From contig DAMU01000092.1 of assembly GCA_002499705.1 (NCBI GenBank), positions 1-19,430 on the forward strand: a DNA stretch of 19,430 nucleotides, given 5' to 3'. Position 1 is the first letter of the stretch. The number at the start of each line of letters is the position of its first letter. The notes below the pieces were generated by a model. It made no database searches. It had not been told where the DNA came from and saw only the letters and a program-made list of their open reading frames with translations. Of this stretch, positions 7,268 to 15,385 are shown in pieces. Position numbers and translations under genes: made by a program. The stretch comes from Euryarchaeota archaeon UBA91 (GTDB lineage Archaea > Thermoplasmatota > Poseidoniia > Poseidoniales > Poseidoniaceae).

Positions 7268-7978
7268 TCAATTTCCCCCATCAAGTCTTTTTTGGGCTCG
7301 CTCAAGGCGTTGTTCCATATCTGTAATTCGCATCGAAACCAGCATGTGGCCAGCGATAAAGAGAGTAAATGACAAGGCGCCCAATAAGACTACAAATCGC
7401 ATACTGCCGTTGATTGAACCCTCTGCACCGATTCCACCAACTGGGCCGGGATGACGAATTTGCCAGATGCGTGTCGAGATGTAAGTCAACGGCACAAGGA
7501 TAAATCCGTACAGCCCAAAGGCGGCGAAGGTATCTCGAGTCTCAACACCGTCTGGCTGGCTTCGTCTACCCAATACCAAGAATATGGCGAGCAGTGTGAG
7601 CAGTCCAAAAGAATTCAATCGAACATCGCTCCAATCCCACGGAGTGCCCCATTCAGCCGCACCCCATATGCATCCGGAAAGGACGACCATGAGGCCACAG
7701 GCAAGTCCAGCTTCTGAGCCAGCAACGTGAAGTTTCCAACCCATTGCATTTCGCTTGAAGAACCACATCGCTGAGCCGATGAACAACACAGTGAATGCGA
7801 TTAATGCAGCCCAAGCAGCGGGAACGTGCCAGTAGAAAATTCTCTGTGCTGCAGGTGATTCAAAGGCATTAATCGAAACACTCGGTGCCCAATTGAAGGC
7901 AAGGTAGAGCGTCGATGCAATGCCAACAAATCCAGCGAACAGGAGGACTTCGGGTGAGCGACCTCGCATGGTTCGCAC
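7268..7978 (-). CDS. ccmC: Heme exporter / cytochrome c maturation protein CcmC
   Basis: A 236-residue polytopic membrane protein of the HMP (heme-handling) family. CcmC presents heme at the outer face and, with CcmD, loads it on CcmE. Six hydrophobic helices are visible. YWHVPAAW carries the conserved His51 in the first outer loop. The tryptophan-rich WGTPWDWSDVRL (110-121) is the heme-binding WWD-type motif, and RHPGP carries the second heme-ligand His at 176. The C-terminus extends past the last helix as a short charged helix (MEQRLERAQKRL). I place the start at the GTG at 7978, because an AAGGAG ribosome site at 7987-7992 lies 8 bases upstream; a GTG at 7987 overlaps that site and an ATG at 7969 is another option. 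It lies 29 bases after the CcmA-CcmB-like gene. Confidence 0.93.
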   Translation of the reverse strand: MRTMRGRSPEVLLFAGFVGIASTLYLAFNWAPSVSINAFESPAAQRIFYWHVPAAWAALIAFTVLFIGSAMWFFKRNAMGWKLHVAGSEAGLACGLMVVLSGCIWGAAEWGTPWDWSDVRLNSFGLLTLLAIFLVLGRRSQPDGVETRDTFAAFGLYGFILVPLTYISTRIWQIRHPGPVGGIGAEGSINGSMRFVVLLGALSFTLFIAGHMLVSMRITDMEQRLERAQKRLDGGN

Positions 7979-8007
7979 TACGACCACTCCTTCTTGAACT
8001 TGGGTGC

Positions 8008-9222
8008 TTACATGGATGCAGCATATTCAACGATTAACGCCCATGGTAGAATCAGTATAGGAACTAAGAGTTTGATAAAAACCGCATTAGGCCGGGCAAG
8101 TCTCAGAGTACTCAGTTCGATGAATCGAACACAAGTTAGCGTAATCCACAGTATTCCTGCACCGATCAAGGAGAGTTCCCAATTGATTCCATCGAGAAAC
8201 AGAACGCCTCCGAGTGCAGCGAGGATGAATCCGAGTGTTGGTGCTAAAAAATCAGCAGAAGGTAATCGGTTAACATGTGCTCTCCACCAATCGACTGATC
8301 GTTGTTCTCGCATCAAATATACCACGGGGTCTCCTGCAAGGCCGGCTGCAAAAGGTGGAGCCAAAACAAATCCAAAAAGAAGGGTTTGATCATCGATAGT
8401 GGCAGGATCGATAAAGGCCAAAAGAGTGCCAATAGCCAAGAGTGCAGTTAATCCGTTTCGCGCTAATCCTGCACGAGTGGAGCGCAAGTAGCGATGTCCA
8501 GTTCGGGTTGAAACCAACCCTCTTTTTTCTTTGATTCCCACCGACTTCCACGCACTTCCATCAGTGTGAGGCTGTTTCGTTTCCGTCTCCAAATCATGCA
8601 GTCGTGTAGCGCATTGCATTATCTCAGCATTGTGCGAAGCGATAACGAAAGCATGCCCGGCGTTTCGTAAAAGTTCGATGTGTGTGACTAAAGCAGCAAG
8701 AGCCCTTTCGTCTAATCCTGCATCGGGCTCATCGAGGAATACCAATCGAGGTTCGTCGGAAACCATTGCAGGAAGAAGTCCCGCCAGAACGGCAACTTTG
8801 CGAGCTTGCCCACCTGATAATTGTCCGATGCGGTCATACCGCCGGTGCGCAAGGCCATAGGATTCTAACATTGGAAGAAGGTCGGCTTTCATATCCGATA
8901 AAGCGCATACAGTCATCAAGTGGTTTTCAACGGTTTCATCTCCGAGTAAACCGTTTCTTTGGAGCGTTAAACCAAAAGGATATTTCGCCAAATTTCTTCT
9001 CCCTTCGCTGTCAACAACCAGTGAGCCGTGATGGTAGACCGAGCCCTTCTCCAGAGGCATTAAACGCGCACAACTCTCAATCACAGTGGATTTTCCTGAG
9101 CCGTTTTCACCATGGAGCACGACCACGTCTTTTGATGCGACTTCGAGATTGAAACCGCTGATGACAATGCCCATTCCTCGACGGACTTCGAGGTCCACGA
9201 GGCTGAGTAGCGATTCTGCCAT
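8008..9222 (-). CDS. ccmAB: CcmA-CcmB-like fusion: ABC ATPase joined to its membrane domain
   Basis: A 404-residue protein whose N-terminal half is an ABC ATPase: Walker A GENGSGKST (38-46), signature LSGGQ (135-139), Walker B LVFLDEP (160-166) and switch His197. After a linker around 215-250 come about five or six hydrophobic segments (257-400), including a GDPVVYLMREQRSVDWW loop. In System I cytochrome c maturation CcmA (ATPase) and CcmB (membrane) are separate; together with CcmC/D they power release of holo-CcmE. Position next to ccmC and ccmD, and an ATPase resembling CcmA in length, make this a natural CcmA-CcmB fusion. The membrane half is too divergent for me to match to CcmB by motif. 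I choose the ATG at 9222, just before the ATPase core; a TTG at 9264 would add 14 residues with no support. The gene is the head of this minus-strand operon. Confidence 0.75.
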   Translation of the reverse strand: MAESLLSLVDLEVRRGMGIVISGFNLEVASKDVVVLHGENGSGKSTVIESCARLMPLEKGSVYHHGSLVVDSEGRRNLAKYPFGLTLQRNGLLGDETVENHLMTVCALSDMKADLLPMLESYGLAHRRYDRIGQLSGGQARKVAVLAGLLPAMVSDEPRLVFLDEPDAGLDERALAALVTHIELLRNAGHAFVIASHNAEIMQCATRLHDLETETKQPHTDGSAWKSVGIKEKRGLVSTRTGHRYLRSTRAGLARNGLTALLAIGTLLAFIDPATIDDQTLLFGFVLAPPFAAGLAGDPVVYLMREQRSVDWWRAHVNRLPSADFLAPTLGFILAALGGVLFLDGINWELSLIGAGILWITLTCVRFIELSTLRLARPNAVFIKLLVPILILPWALIVEYAASM

Positions 9223-9287
9223 GAAGTTGCGAGTTTGCAGACCGACATCAAACCTCGCATTCAACCCTCATCAAACCATGAACTCAA

Positions 9288-10352
9288 ATGAGACTTCTCA
9301 GTAGGCATGGCATGGCGACAGTCATGTCCTTGTTCGGAACCTCCGAATGGCTGTTGTTCTCGCTTTGGGTCTTAGCAATCGTTTGGCCGATTGTATATGC
9401 AATTCGTCATCGCACCTCGTTGGCTTTATCGATCACCGTAGGTTTGCTGCTTGCTTATCTTGTTCAAGTCTTGAACCAATTTGCAGCAGTGAATGGATGG
9501 GTTGGTGGCTGGCTATGGTGGGATTTTGTACTTATCCCTGACCGAATCAGCGGCTTAAATTGGTTTCACACTTTCTTTTCAGCTGGATTTTTACACAGTC
9601 AATCCAATGCGACTCACGTTTTAGGAAATATTCTCGTTATCGCACTGGTAGGAGTTCCTCTCGAACAACGCCTTGGACTGAAGCGTTTTGCTTTGGTTTA
9701 TGGAATCGGTTTATTTGGTGGTTCATTGGCATGGTATCTTCTCAATTCCACATCAGGGACGCCTTCCTTAGGGGCTTCTGGTGCTGCGTTTGGACTGTTT
9801 GGTGCTTACCTCGCCGGCTGGCCTAAAGACGAGATTCCTTTTCCACTCATTTTGATACGAAAATGGCCTGTGTTTTACCTTGCTTTGTTTTACTTTGGAA
9901 TGGAGGTTTTCAGAGCATACTCGACCCTCGGGCTCAATCAACCGAGTGATGTGGCTCACATGGCGCATCTTGGAGGATTTTTGGCAGCCTATCTCTTGTT
10001 GCCACTCATTGCCAGAGGTGGTCCGTATGCGCTTGGTGTTGAAGATGGAGGACCATCATCTTCCAGTGGAGAGCGTTCAAGACTGAATCAAATCAAGAAT
10101 TCCATGGTTGATATGTCGAGTTTAGTGGACCCTTGGACTGCCCGAAACATCGAGGTGCCTCGAAGCATCCGTGACCCGTTACGTAGTCTTCTTGCTTCAG
10201 CCGATGAACCCGAAACTCGCCTCGCTTGGATGGAGCATCTTGCTGATGTAGGAGAATGTCCAGATTGTCAAGCTCCACTTGGTGTTGTTGAGCGATCTTC
10301 AGGACCTCAACTTCAGTGTTCAGTTGAACCTCAACACCTCAACTGGCCGTAG
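9288..10352 (+). CDS. Rhomboid intramembrane serine protease with C-terminal cysteine (zinc-ribbon-like) tail
   Basis: A 354-residue rhomboid, which cuts transmembrane segments inside the membrane. Hydrophobic helices run from about 20 to 243. The conserved HVLGN (His110, Asn114), the nucleophile Ser164 in GASGAAFGLFG, and the catalytic His227 in AHLGG are all present, so the enzyme should be active. The extension after residue 245 is soluble and ends in CPDCQAPLG with a third Cys at 344 and a His at 350, a pattern that could bind zinc (C324, C327, C344, H350). Such a tail is not part of minimal rhomboids. The start may be 9288, or ATG 9312 or 9324. It is divergent from the ccm operon with a short gap, and it precedes the giant subtilase on the same strand. 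Confidence 0.9.
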   Translation: MRLLSRHGMATVMSLFGTSEWLLFSLWVLAIVWPIVYAIRHRTSLALSITVGLLLAYLVQVLNQFAAVNGWVGGWLWWDFVLIPDRISGLNWFHTFFSAGFLHSQSNATHVLGNILVIALVGVPLEQRLGLKRFALVYGIGLFGGSLAWYLLNSTSGTPSLGASGAAFGLFGAYLAGWPKDEIPFPLILIRKWPVFYLALFYFGMEVFRAYSTLGLNQPSDVAHMAHLGGFLAAYLLLPLIARGGPYALGVEDGGPSSSSGERSRLNQIKNSMVDMSSLVDPWTARNIEVPRSIRDPLRSLLASADEPETRLAWMEHLADVGECPDCQAPLGVVERSSGPQLQCSVEPQHLNWP

Positions 10353-10366
10353 TAATTTATCATATC

Positions 10367-10395
10367 CTCCCCAAGCCCCTTTAGGGGCTGGGGAG
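10367..10395 (+). terminator. Strong GC-rich hairpin after rhomboid gene
   Basis: CTCCCCAAGCCCC at 10367-10379 pairs with GGGGCTGGGGAG at 10384-10395 with a four-base TTTA loop and one bulged base. It begins 15 bases after the rhomboid stop. No U-run follows, so it is not a classic intrinsic terminator. It could be an RNA processing or stability element, or part of the subtilase leader. Confidence 0.45.
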
Positions 10396-10411
10396 TGGCC
10401 AAAGAGAGGAT

Positions 10412-10438
10412 AGGCTCAAAGGCAGTACCGCCCAGCCT
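10412..10438 (+). promoter_or_regulatory. Second hairpin in leader of subtilase gene
   Basis: AGGCT at 10412-10416 pairs with AGCCT at 10434-10438, and inside it GGC (10421-10423) can pair with GCC (10430-10432). It ends 9 bases before the GTG start of the subtilase and 6 before its GGAG ribosome site. It is weaker than the first hairpin and could be chance. Confidence 0.25.
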
Positions 10439-10447
10439 TAAGTCGGA

Positions 10448-13400
10448 GTGGTAGGTTTGCAGTCGTCGGCATCATGGAAATCTCAACGCATTTCTTTGTT
10501 TTTAGTCATCGTATTTTTGTTCGCTGACCTTGGTGTTCTTGCCAATGAATCGGATACTACTCCTGTCGAATTCGAAACTCAGTCGCTCTACTCTGAACCA
10601 ATTCTTGTTGACGGCTTACCTCCGTTGATGTGTGGAGATGAATTGTGCTTACGACCGATTCGGGACATCGATCGTGGAGACCGCATTTCTGCAGAAGAAG
10701 TTCAATGGTGGCAATCATACGGTCCTGACCTCGATTGGAATGGAATGGACGATAGACTCCAGCGGGTTTTGGCTGGTGCTGAATCCGTATCTCCAACTGC
10801 AATTATTGGACCTGACGGTCGAAAAACCGTAGCGATAGTCGTTGATTATGCATGGCGTGCCAATGATGCAGAAATCGAAACACTTCGTGCTGTATTGGAT
10901 GCTCACGGCTGGGTTGGCGAAGATGGTGGCGCATGGTTCCAACAACTTACGGACATCGACTCAGTGGCAATAGACAAAGTTCCAGTTTCTGCCCTCATGG
11001 ACCTTTATTCGATGCATGGCGTCGTCGTCATCGAAATGCAAAACGTCATGATTCCATCCAACGATGTTGCCGCTAAAGCCTCCAGAGCCCGCCCTTCTGA
11101 TGTCTATGCTGCTACAGCGTATGAGCGAGATTACATCGGTGATGGAATTGTCGTCGCTGTACTCGATACTGGTGTTGATAATGAACACGAATCTTTGAAT
11201 GATTTTGATGACCAAAGTGATGAACCGGATGAAGACCCTCTCTCATACAATGACCACAAATGGGTGGCAGGCTATGATGCCACTTCCTCTGCCTCAAATC
11301 CAGACGGCTCTCAAGACCCAGATGACGGAAATGGTCACGGGACGCACGTTGCGGGCTCAGCCGTTGGAACCGGAGACAGCAGCCGCATCCATATGGGCAC
11401 TGCTCCGGGAGCGTATCTTGTTGACATCAAAGTGCTTACAGATGCTGGAGGTACAAACTCACAAGCATCGCTCAATGGAATTCAATGGCTGATTAACAAT
11501 CAAAATACTGATTGGGGGCACAATTCCTCTACCCGTGGCATTCAAGTTGCTTCGATGTCATTCGGATCAGCATCCTCACCCCTCGATAACGAGAACCAAG
11601 GCGATAACGGCAGTGGTTCTGAGGCTCGCCTCGTCAACGATGCGGTGAATGCATCGATTGTTTGTGTTGTTGCTATGGGCAACGACGGAACCAACAGAGT
11701 TCCATCGCCTGCAAGCGCAGATAGAGCAATTTCAGTTGGTGCCGCCACAGACCGCGGTAACATCAACAGAACCAATGACAATGTCGCTGATTATTCCAAT
11801 ACAGGTCCAAGACTCGACGATAATGATGACGATGAATGGGATGAACTGAAGCCCGATATTACCGCTTATGGCTCCGACATTATGTCTGCTACTGCTCAGA
11901 CTGGAACTTCATTCCCTGGCCAACCTGCAAAACCTCTTGCCGGTTCAGACTATGATTCTAAAGACGGTACGAGTATGGCGACTCCGATCGCTTCAGGCAT
12001 TGTCGCACTGATGTTACAAGCGGACCCTTCTCTTGAACCACAAGAAGTCAAAGACATTCTACGAAACTCGTCTGAAGCACGCGGCAGTGCAAGTGAACCG
12101 AGCGTTTCAGATCGCTGGAATGATGAATGGGGCTTTGGTCTCATCGATGCTTCTTGTGCTATTGATATGGTACTCGAAAAAGCGTGCACTCCACTGGAAG
12201 CGAACGGTGATATCATTACGCCACCTCCATCCGGGAATGGTACAGGTGACCACGTCGACATGTCGAAACCGACCAACGGTACTTGGTGGATTGAAGGTAA
12301 CTTCGTCCGCATTTCAGGCACTTCTATCGCAAACGATGATGGAGATGATTATACCAAGGTGCAAATCAAAATTGAGCAACACCTCGAGTCTGGAACAGTT
12401 CGAGAACTGCAGAGTTGGGTTGATACTGGAGGGGATGTCTCTTCTTGGTTCATCGATATCTCAGTGAAGGATAATTGGGTCCGCCAAGATGAAGATTATG
12501 TCTTGGTTATGGCAAGGGCGCTTACCGATGAAGGGGATGAATCATCACTCGATGTCCGTTGGGTGAATATTGCTCGTATGGCGGTTACAATTGCAGGTCC
12601 ACCTCTTGGCACTGCACTTCAAGGCACTGTTGAATTCAGTGGTACGGTCGAAGGCGTCGAACATGACATTCTTGAATACCGTGTAAATAACGGCGACTGG
12701 TTAGTCGGTGAAGAACTAGCCGAAATGGACGTTGGTTCGCAGGATTGGTCGTTTTCATGGAACTCCAATTCAGTCGATGATGGGTCGCATAGAATTGCCT
12801 TTAGAATGGTAAACCAAAGTGGAGTTGTTACCGATGATGTTCGTCGCACTTACACGGTCGATAACCAACCTGCTGCTCCTGATTTCTTATTCCAAGGTAC
12901 CGTTGAAATCCGAGACCAAGACCTCCCGGTTTATTCAGCTGTAGCTGGAACGGTATTGGAAGTTGATTTCACCATTGGTAATGTTGGTGATTTAGATGCA
13001 AACGATGTCTTTGTACAAATCGATGCCGTTGGTAGTCAATCAGAGACTTACCCGCGTGAGACTCGGATTTCTACACTCAACCAAGGTGAAAGTCAGCAAG
13101 TTACTCTCTATTGGTGGGCTACCGAAGCAGGTACTCACGATGTGACGATTACGATAGACCCCAACAACCAGCACGGAGATCCAAACCCAAACAACAATGT
13201 CTACACCTTTTCTTTTGATGTCGAAGAACGTCCTGTTGAAGCAATGCTCAGATTTTTGCCCGGTGCAGTTACCACGAACCCCAAGGTTCCACTCCCTGAT
13301 TCAATGTTCGATATCGATGTGAGGATTGACAATTTAGGTCAAACTGAAGCGATGCAACTGACCATGCGACTTGAGCGGTGGACTTCTGACGGTTGGCTAG

Positions 13401-15376
13401 AAATCGGAACATCAAGCATACCGATTGTTCCAGGTTCTGAATCGAGTTCAGGTCAAGGAATGGGTAATTTCAATGAAATAGGCAGACCTATTGGCTCGGA
13501 AGATTACCGGGTGATTTTGGAAGGAGATGGTGTTGAATCAGAATTCAGTGAACACCGTTTTACGGTTGTCATTGATGATGTAAGCCTCGGCTCTCAAGTG
13601 AGCGTTTCGCTGAGTCAAGGAGAAGTTGCCATTGATTTCATTGGTATGGAAAATGGCGGACTTCTGTTTACAACTCGCGAAGGAGAACTCCATGTTCGAA
13701 CAATAACAGAATCCATGGTGATGCAAGTCGATGTCCTTCTTGAAGAAAAGTGGGGTGGCGAATTGGCCACATATTTGCGGGATGATGGATTGGTTCAAGC
13801 GGTTTGGAATCGTAAAACCATAAGTCCAGATGGCTATACTCTTACTGATTTAGCATTCACTTCTCTTACCCGTCTTGCCGAAGAAACACCCGTACATCAT
13901 CAAATGCCTGCCATCAAGTTGTCTGAGGGCTCATATTGGGGTCTTGCCCTCACTGAGTACGATGAAGAGATGGTCTTGTCCGGCTATCACCGAGACATTT
14001 CTACCTCGGGTTCATGGCAAGATATCACTTCCATTTTTACTCTAACTTCAATGAGTCCAGACAGTCCTTCCTCTTGGAGTCCTCCCAATGTGGTGTTATC
14101 TGATATTGATATTCGACCATCACAAGGTGATGCCTTAGCAATAAGTTTGGGTGAAGAAAATCTACATATTCTCTATCAAGAAATTCGGGATGACGTTACC
14201 GGTTTAGACCGTGTTGGAATGATGTATACGCACGGCAATCCCGATTATGCTGCATGGGGATTCCAATCATCGGTTGGAGACAATGCTCGCATGGCACAAA
14301 TGATCGTCTTAACCAACGAGAGTGACGATGTATTGATTGCTTCATGGATTGAAGGAAGAGGTAAGGATGCAATGATTGCCCATGTTGTTACTGATAATTC
14401 TTGGTCGCATGATGCTGAACGAATAGAAGCACCAGGTGCAACCCACATCGAATTGAACCCGACTTCAGATGGTGTGCAAATCTTTTACGATGAAATCAAT
14501 GGCTATGGCCCAGTTACCAGATACGGATTGCTCTCAGATAGTTCGCTCGGTCAAACACTCGCACTTTCAAACATCATTACTGAGGGGTTCTTGAAAGGGC
14601 ATGCAGGTATGCAATCAGATGGAATCCTCCTCCTCTCATCAGCAAGCGGTTCACTCAAAATGCGTACCCTTGCTGATATGAGTGGTGAATCGAATCGGGA
14701 ATCAGGAACATTTTCATTCCTTGACTCACTCCTCGCACCTCTCCCAGGGGATAAAGAAACCAAGGTAATTATCCTCGGTGTCTCATCAACCTTGTTTGTC
14801 GTCTTCCTCTTGCTTATCACGCTCTCAGTTCGCTCTTCTCGACGTCAGGAAGAATTGATTCGGAACAAGGAGAAAAAGTATGAAGATTCTGATACCTTGG
14901 AATTGCTCGTCAAACCAATAGAAGATGACGGTCCACTGCTTGCTATCGATACGGAAACAGAAGATTTAGTCGTAGAGATGGAAACACCTGTTGCGGTTCT
15001 TGATGATGAAGAATTGAGTCTCTCTGAATCGCTTGCAGTAAAGAGTGAATCTGGTGAAGGAAACGCTCGGCTTGACCGTAGAATGAAACGTAAGCAACAG
15101 CGTGAGATTAGCGATATGGTTCAATCGATGAGCGACGCACTTCCACCACTCCCAGTTGTTGAGCCGGCTCCACTGGCTGCGGAAATCGATGTAAAATCCC
15201 TGCCTCCGTTAGATGCTGGCCTCCTACCACCGTTACCCGGTATGCCACCATTGCCAATGATTGCTCCTCCTCAACGGGAAGTCACATGCCCTGAGTGCTC
15301 TGCTAAATTTACTGTTAAAGATATGACACTAACTCGTGTAGATTGCCCGATTTGCTCGGCCAAAGTTGATTGCTGA
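10448..15376 (+). CDS. Giant membrane-anchored subtilase (S8) with Ig/CARDB-like repeats and cytosolic zinc ribbon
   Basis: A 1642-residue secreted serine protease. An N-terminal hydrophobic segment (about 15-32, ending VLANES) is a signal peptide. A prodomain-like region reaches to about 205. The S8 catalytic domain follows with Asp240 (AVLDTGVD), His297 (GNGHGTHVAG), oxyanion Asn412 (GND) and Ser509 (DGTSMATP); all are intact. Then come beta-sandwich modules near 600-715 and 715-815, two CARDB-like modules near 817-930 and 930-1047, and a beta-rich region to about 1435. One transmembrane helix lies at about 1439-1462, then a charged cytosolic tail with Pro/Leu-rich stretches. It ends in a zinc ribbon, CPEC (1614/1617) and CPIC (1633/1636), with a last Cys. 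The start may be the TTG at 10457, 8 bases after GGAG, rather than the GTG at 10448. It is cotranscribed with glmS, 9 bases downstream. Confidence 0.93.
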   Translation: MVGLQSSASWKSQRISLFLVIVFLFADLGVLANESDTTPVEFETQSLYSEPILVDGLPPLMCGDELCLRPIRDIDRGDRISAEEVQWWQSYGPDLDWNGMDDRLQRVLAGAESVSPTAIIGPDGRKTVAIVVDYAWRANDAEIETLRAVLDAHGWVGEDGGAWFQQLTDIDSVAIDKVPVSALMDLYSMHGVVVIEMQNVMIPSNDVAAKASRARPSDVYAATAYERDYIGDGIVVAVLDTGVDNEHESLNDFDDQSDEPDEDPLSYNDHKWVAGYDATSSASNPDGSQDPDDGNGHGTHVAGSAVGTGDSSRIHMGTAPGAYLVDIKVLTDAGGTNSQASLNGIQWLINNQNTDWGHNSSTRGIQVASMSFGSASSPLDNENQGDNGSGSEARLVNDAVNASIVCVVAMGNDGTNRVPSPASADRAISVGAATDRGNINRTNDNVADYSNTGPRLDDNDDDEWDELKPDITAYGSDIMSATAQTGTSFPGQPAKPLAGSDYDSKDGTSMATPIASGIVALMLQADPSLEPQEVKDILRNSSEARGSASEPSVSDRWNDEWGFGLIDASCAIDMVLEKACTPLEANGDIITPPPSGNGTGDHVDMSKPTNGTWWIEGNFVRISGTSIANDDGDDYTKVQIKIEQHLESGTVRELQSWVDTGGDVSSWFIDISVKDNWVRQDEDYVLVMARALTDEGDESSLDVRWVNIARMAVTIAGPPLGTALQGTVEFSGTVEGVEHDILEYRVNNGDWLVGEELAEMDVGSQDWSFSWNSNSVDDGSHRIAFRMVNQSGVVTDDVRRTYTVDNQPAAPDFLFQGTVEIRDQDLPVYSAVAGTVLEVDFTIGNVGDLDANDVFVQIDAVGSQSETYPRETRISTLNQGESQQVTLYWWATEAGTHDVTITIDPNNQHGDPNPNNNVYTFSFDVEERPVEAMLRFLPGAVTTNPKVPLPDSMFDIDVRIDNLGQTEAMQLTMRLERWTSDGWLEIGTSSIPIVPGSESSSGQGMGNFNEIGRPIGSEDYRVILEGDGVESEFSEHRFTVVIDDVSLGSQVSVSLSQGEVAIDFIGMENGGLLFTTREGELHVRTITESMVMQVDVLLEEKWGGELATYLRDDGLVQAVWNRKTISPDGYTLTDLAFTSLTRLAEETPVHHQMPAIKLSEGSYWGLALTEYDEEMVLSGYHRDISTSGSWQDITSIFTLTSMSPDSPSSWSPPNVVLSDIDIRPSQGDALAISLGEENLHILYQEIRDDVTGLDRVGMMYTHGNPDYAAWGFQSSVGDNARMAQMIVLTNESDDVLIASWIEGRGKDAMIAHVVTDNSWSHDAERIEAPGATHIELNPTSDGVQIFYDEINGYGPVTRYGLLSDSSLGQTLALSNIITEGFLKGHAGMQSDGILLLSSASGSLKMRTLADMSGESNRESGTFSFLDSLLAPLPGDKETKVIILGVSSTLFVVFLLLITLSVRSSRRQEELIRNKEKKYEDSDTLELLVKPIEDDGPLLAIDTETEDLVVEMETPVAVLDDEELSLSESLAVKSESGEGNARLDRRMKRKQQREISDMVQSMSDALPPLPVVEPAPLAAEIDVKSLPPLDAGLLPPLPGMPPLPMIAPPQREVTCPECSAKFTVKDMTLTRVDCPICSAKVDC

Positions 15377-15385
15377 GGCGTTATC

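Noticed and set aside
7994..8389. 131-residue plus-strand ORF
   Set aside because: It is antisense to the membrane half of the CcmA-CcmB-like gene, with no recognisable motif and no ribosome site.
10353..10447. Possible tRNA or small RNA gene in the intergenic hairpins
   Set aside because: There is no cloverleaf, T-loop or CCA-type end; only two simple stems are present.
12033..12467. 144-residue ORF in another frame of the subtilase
   Set aside because: It is inside the catalytic and post-catalytic part of a well-supported protease gene, and its sequence has low-complexity features of an out-of-frame reading.
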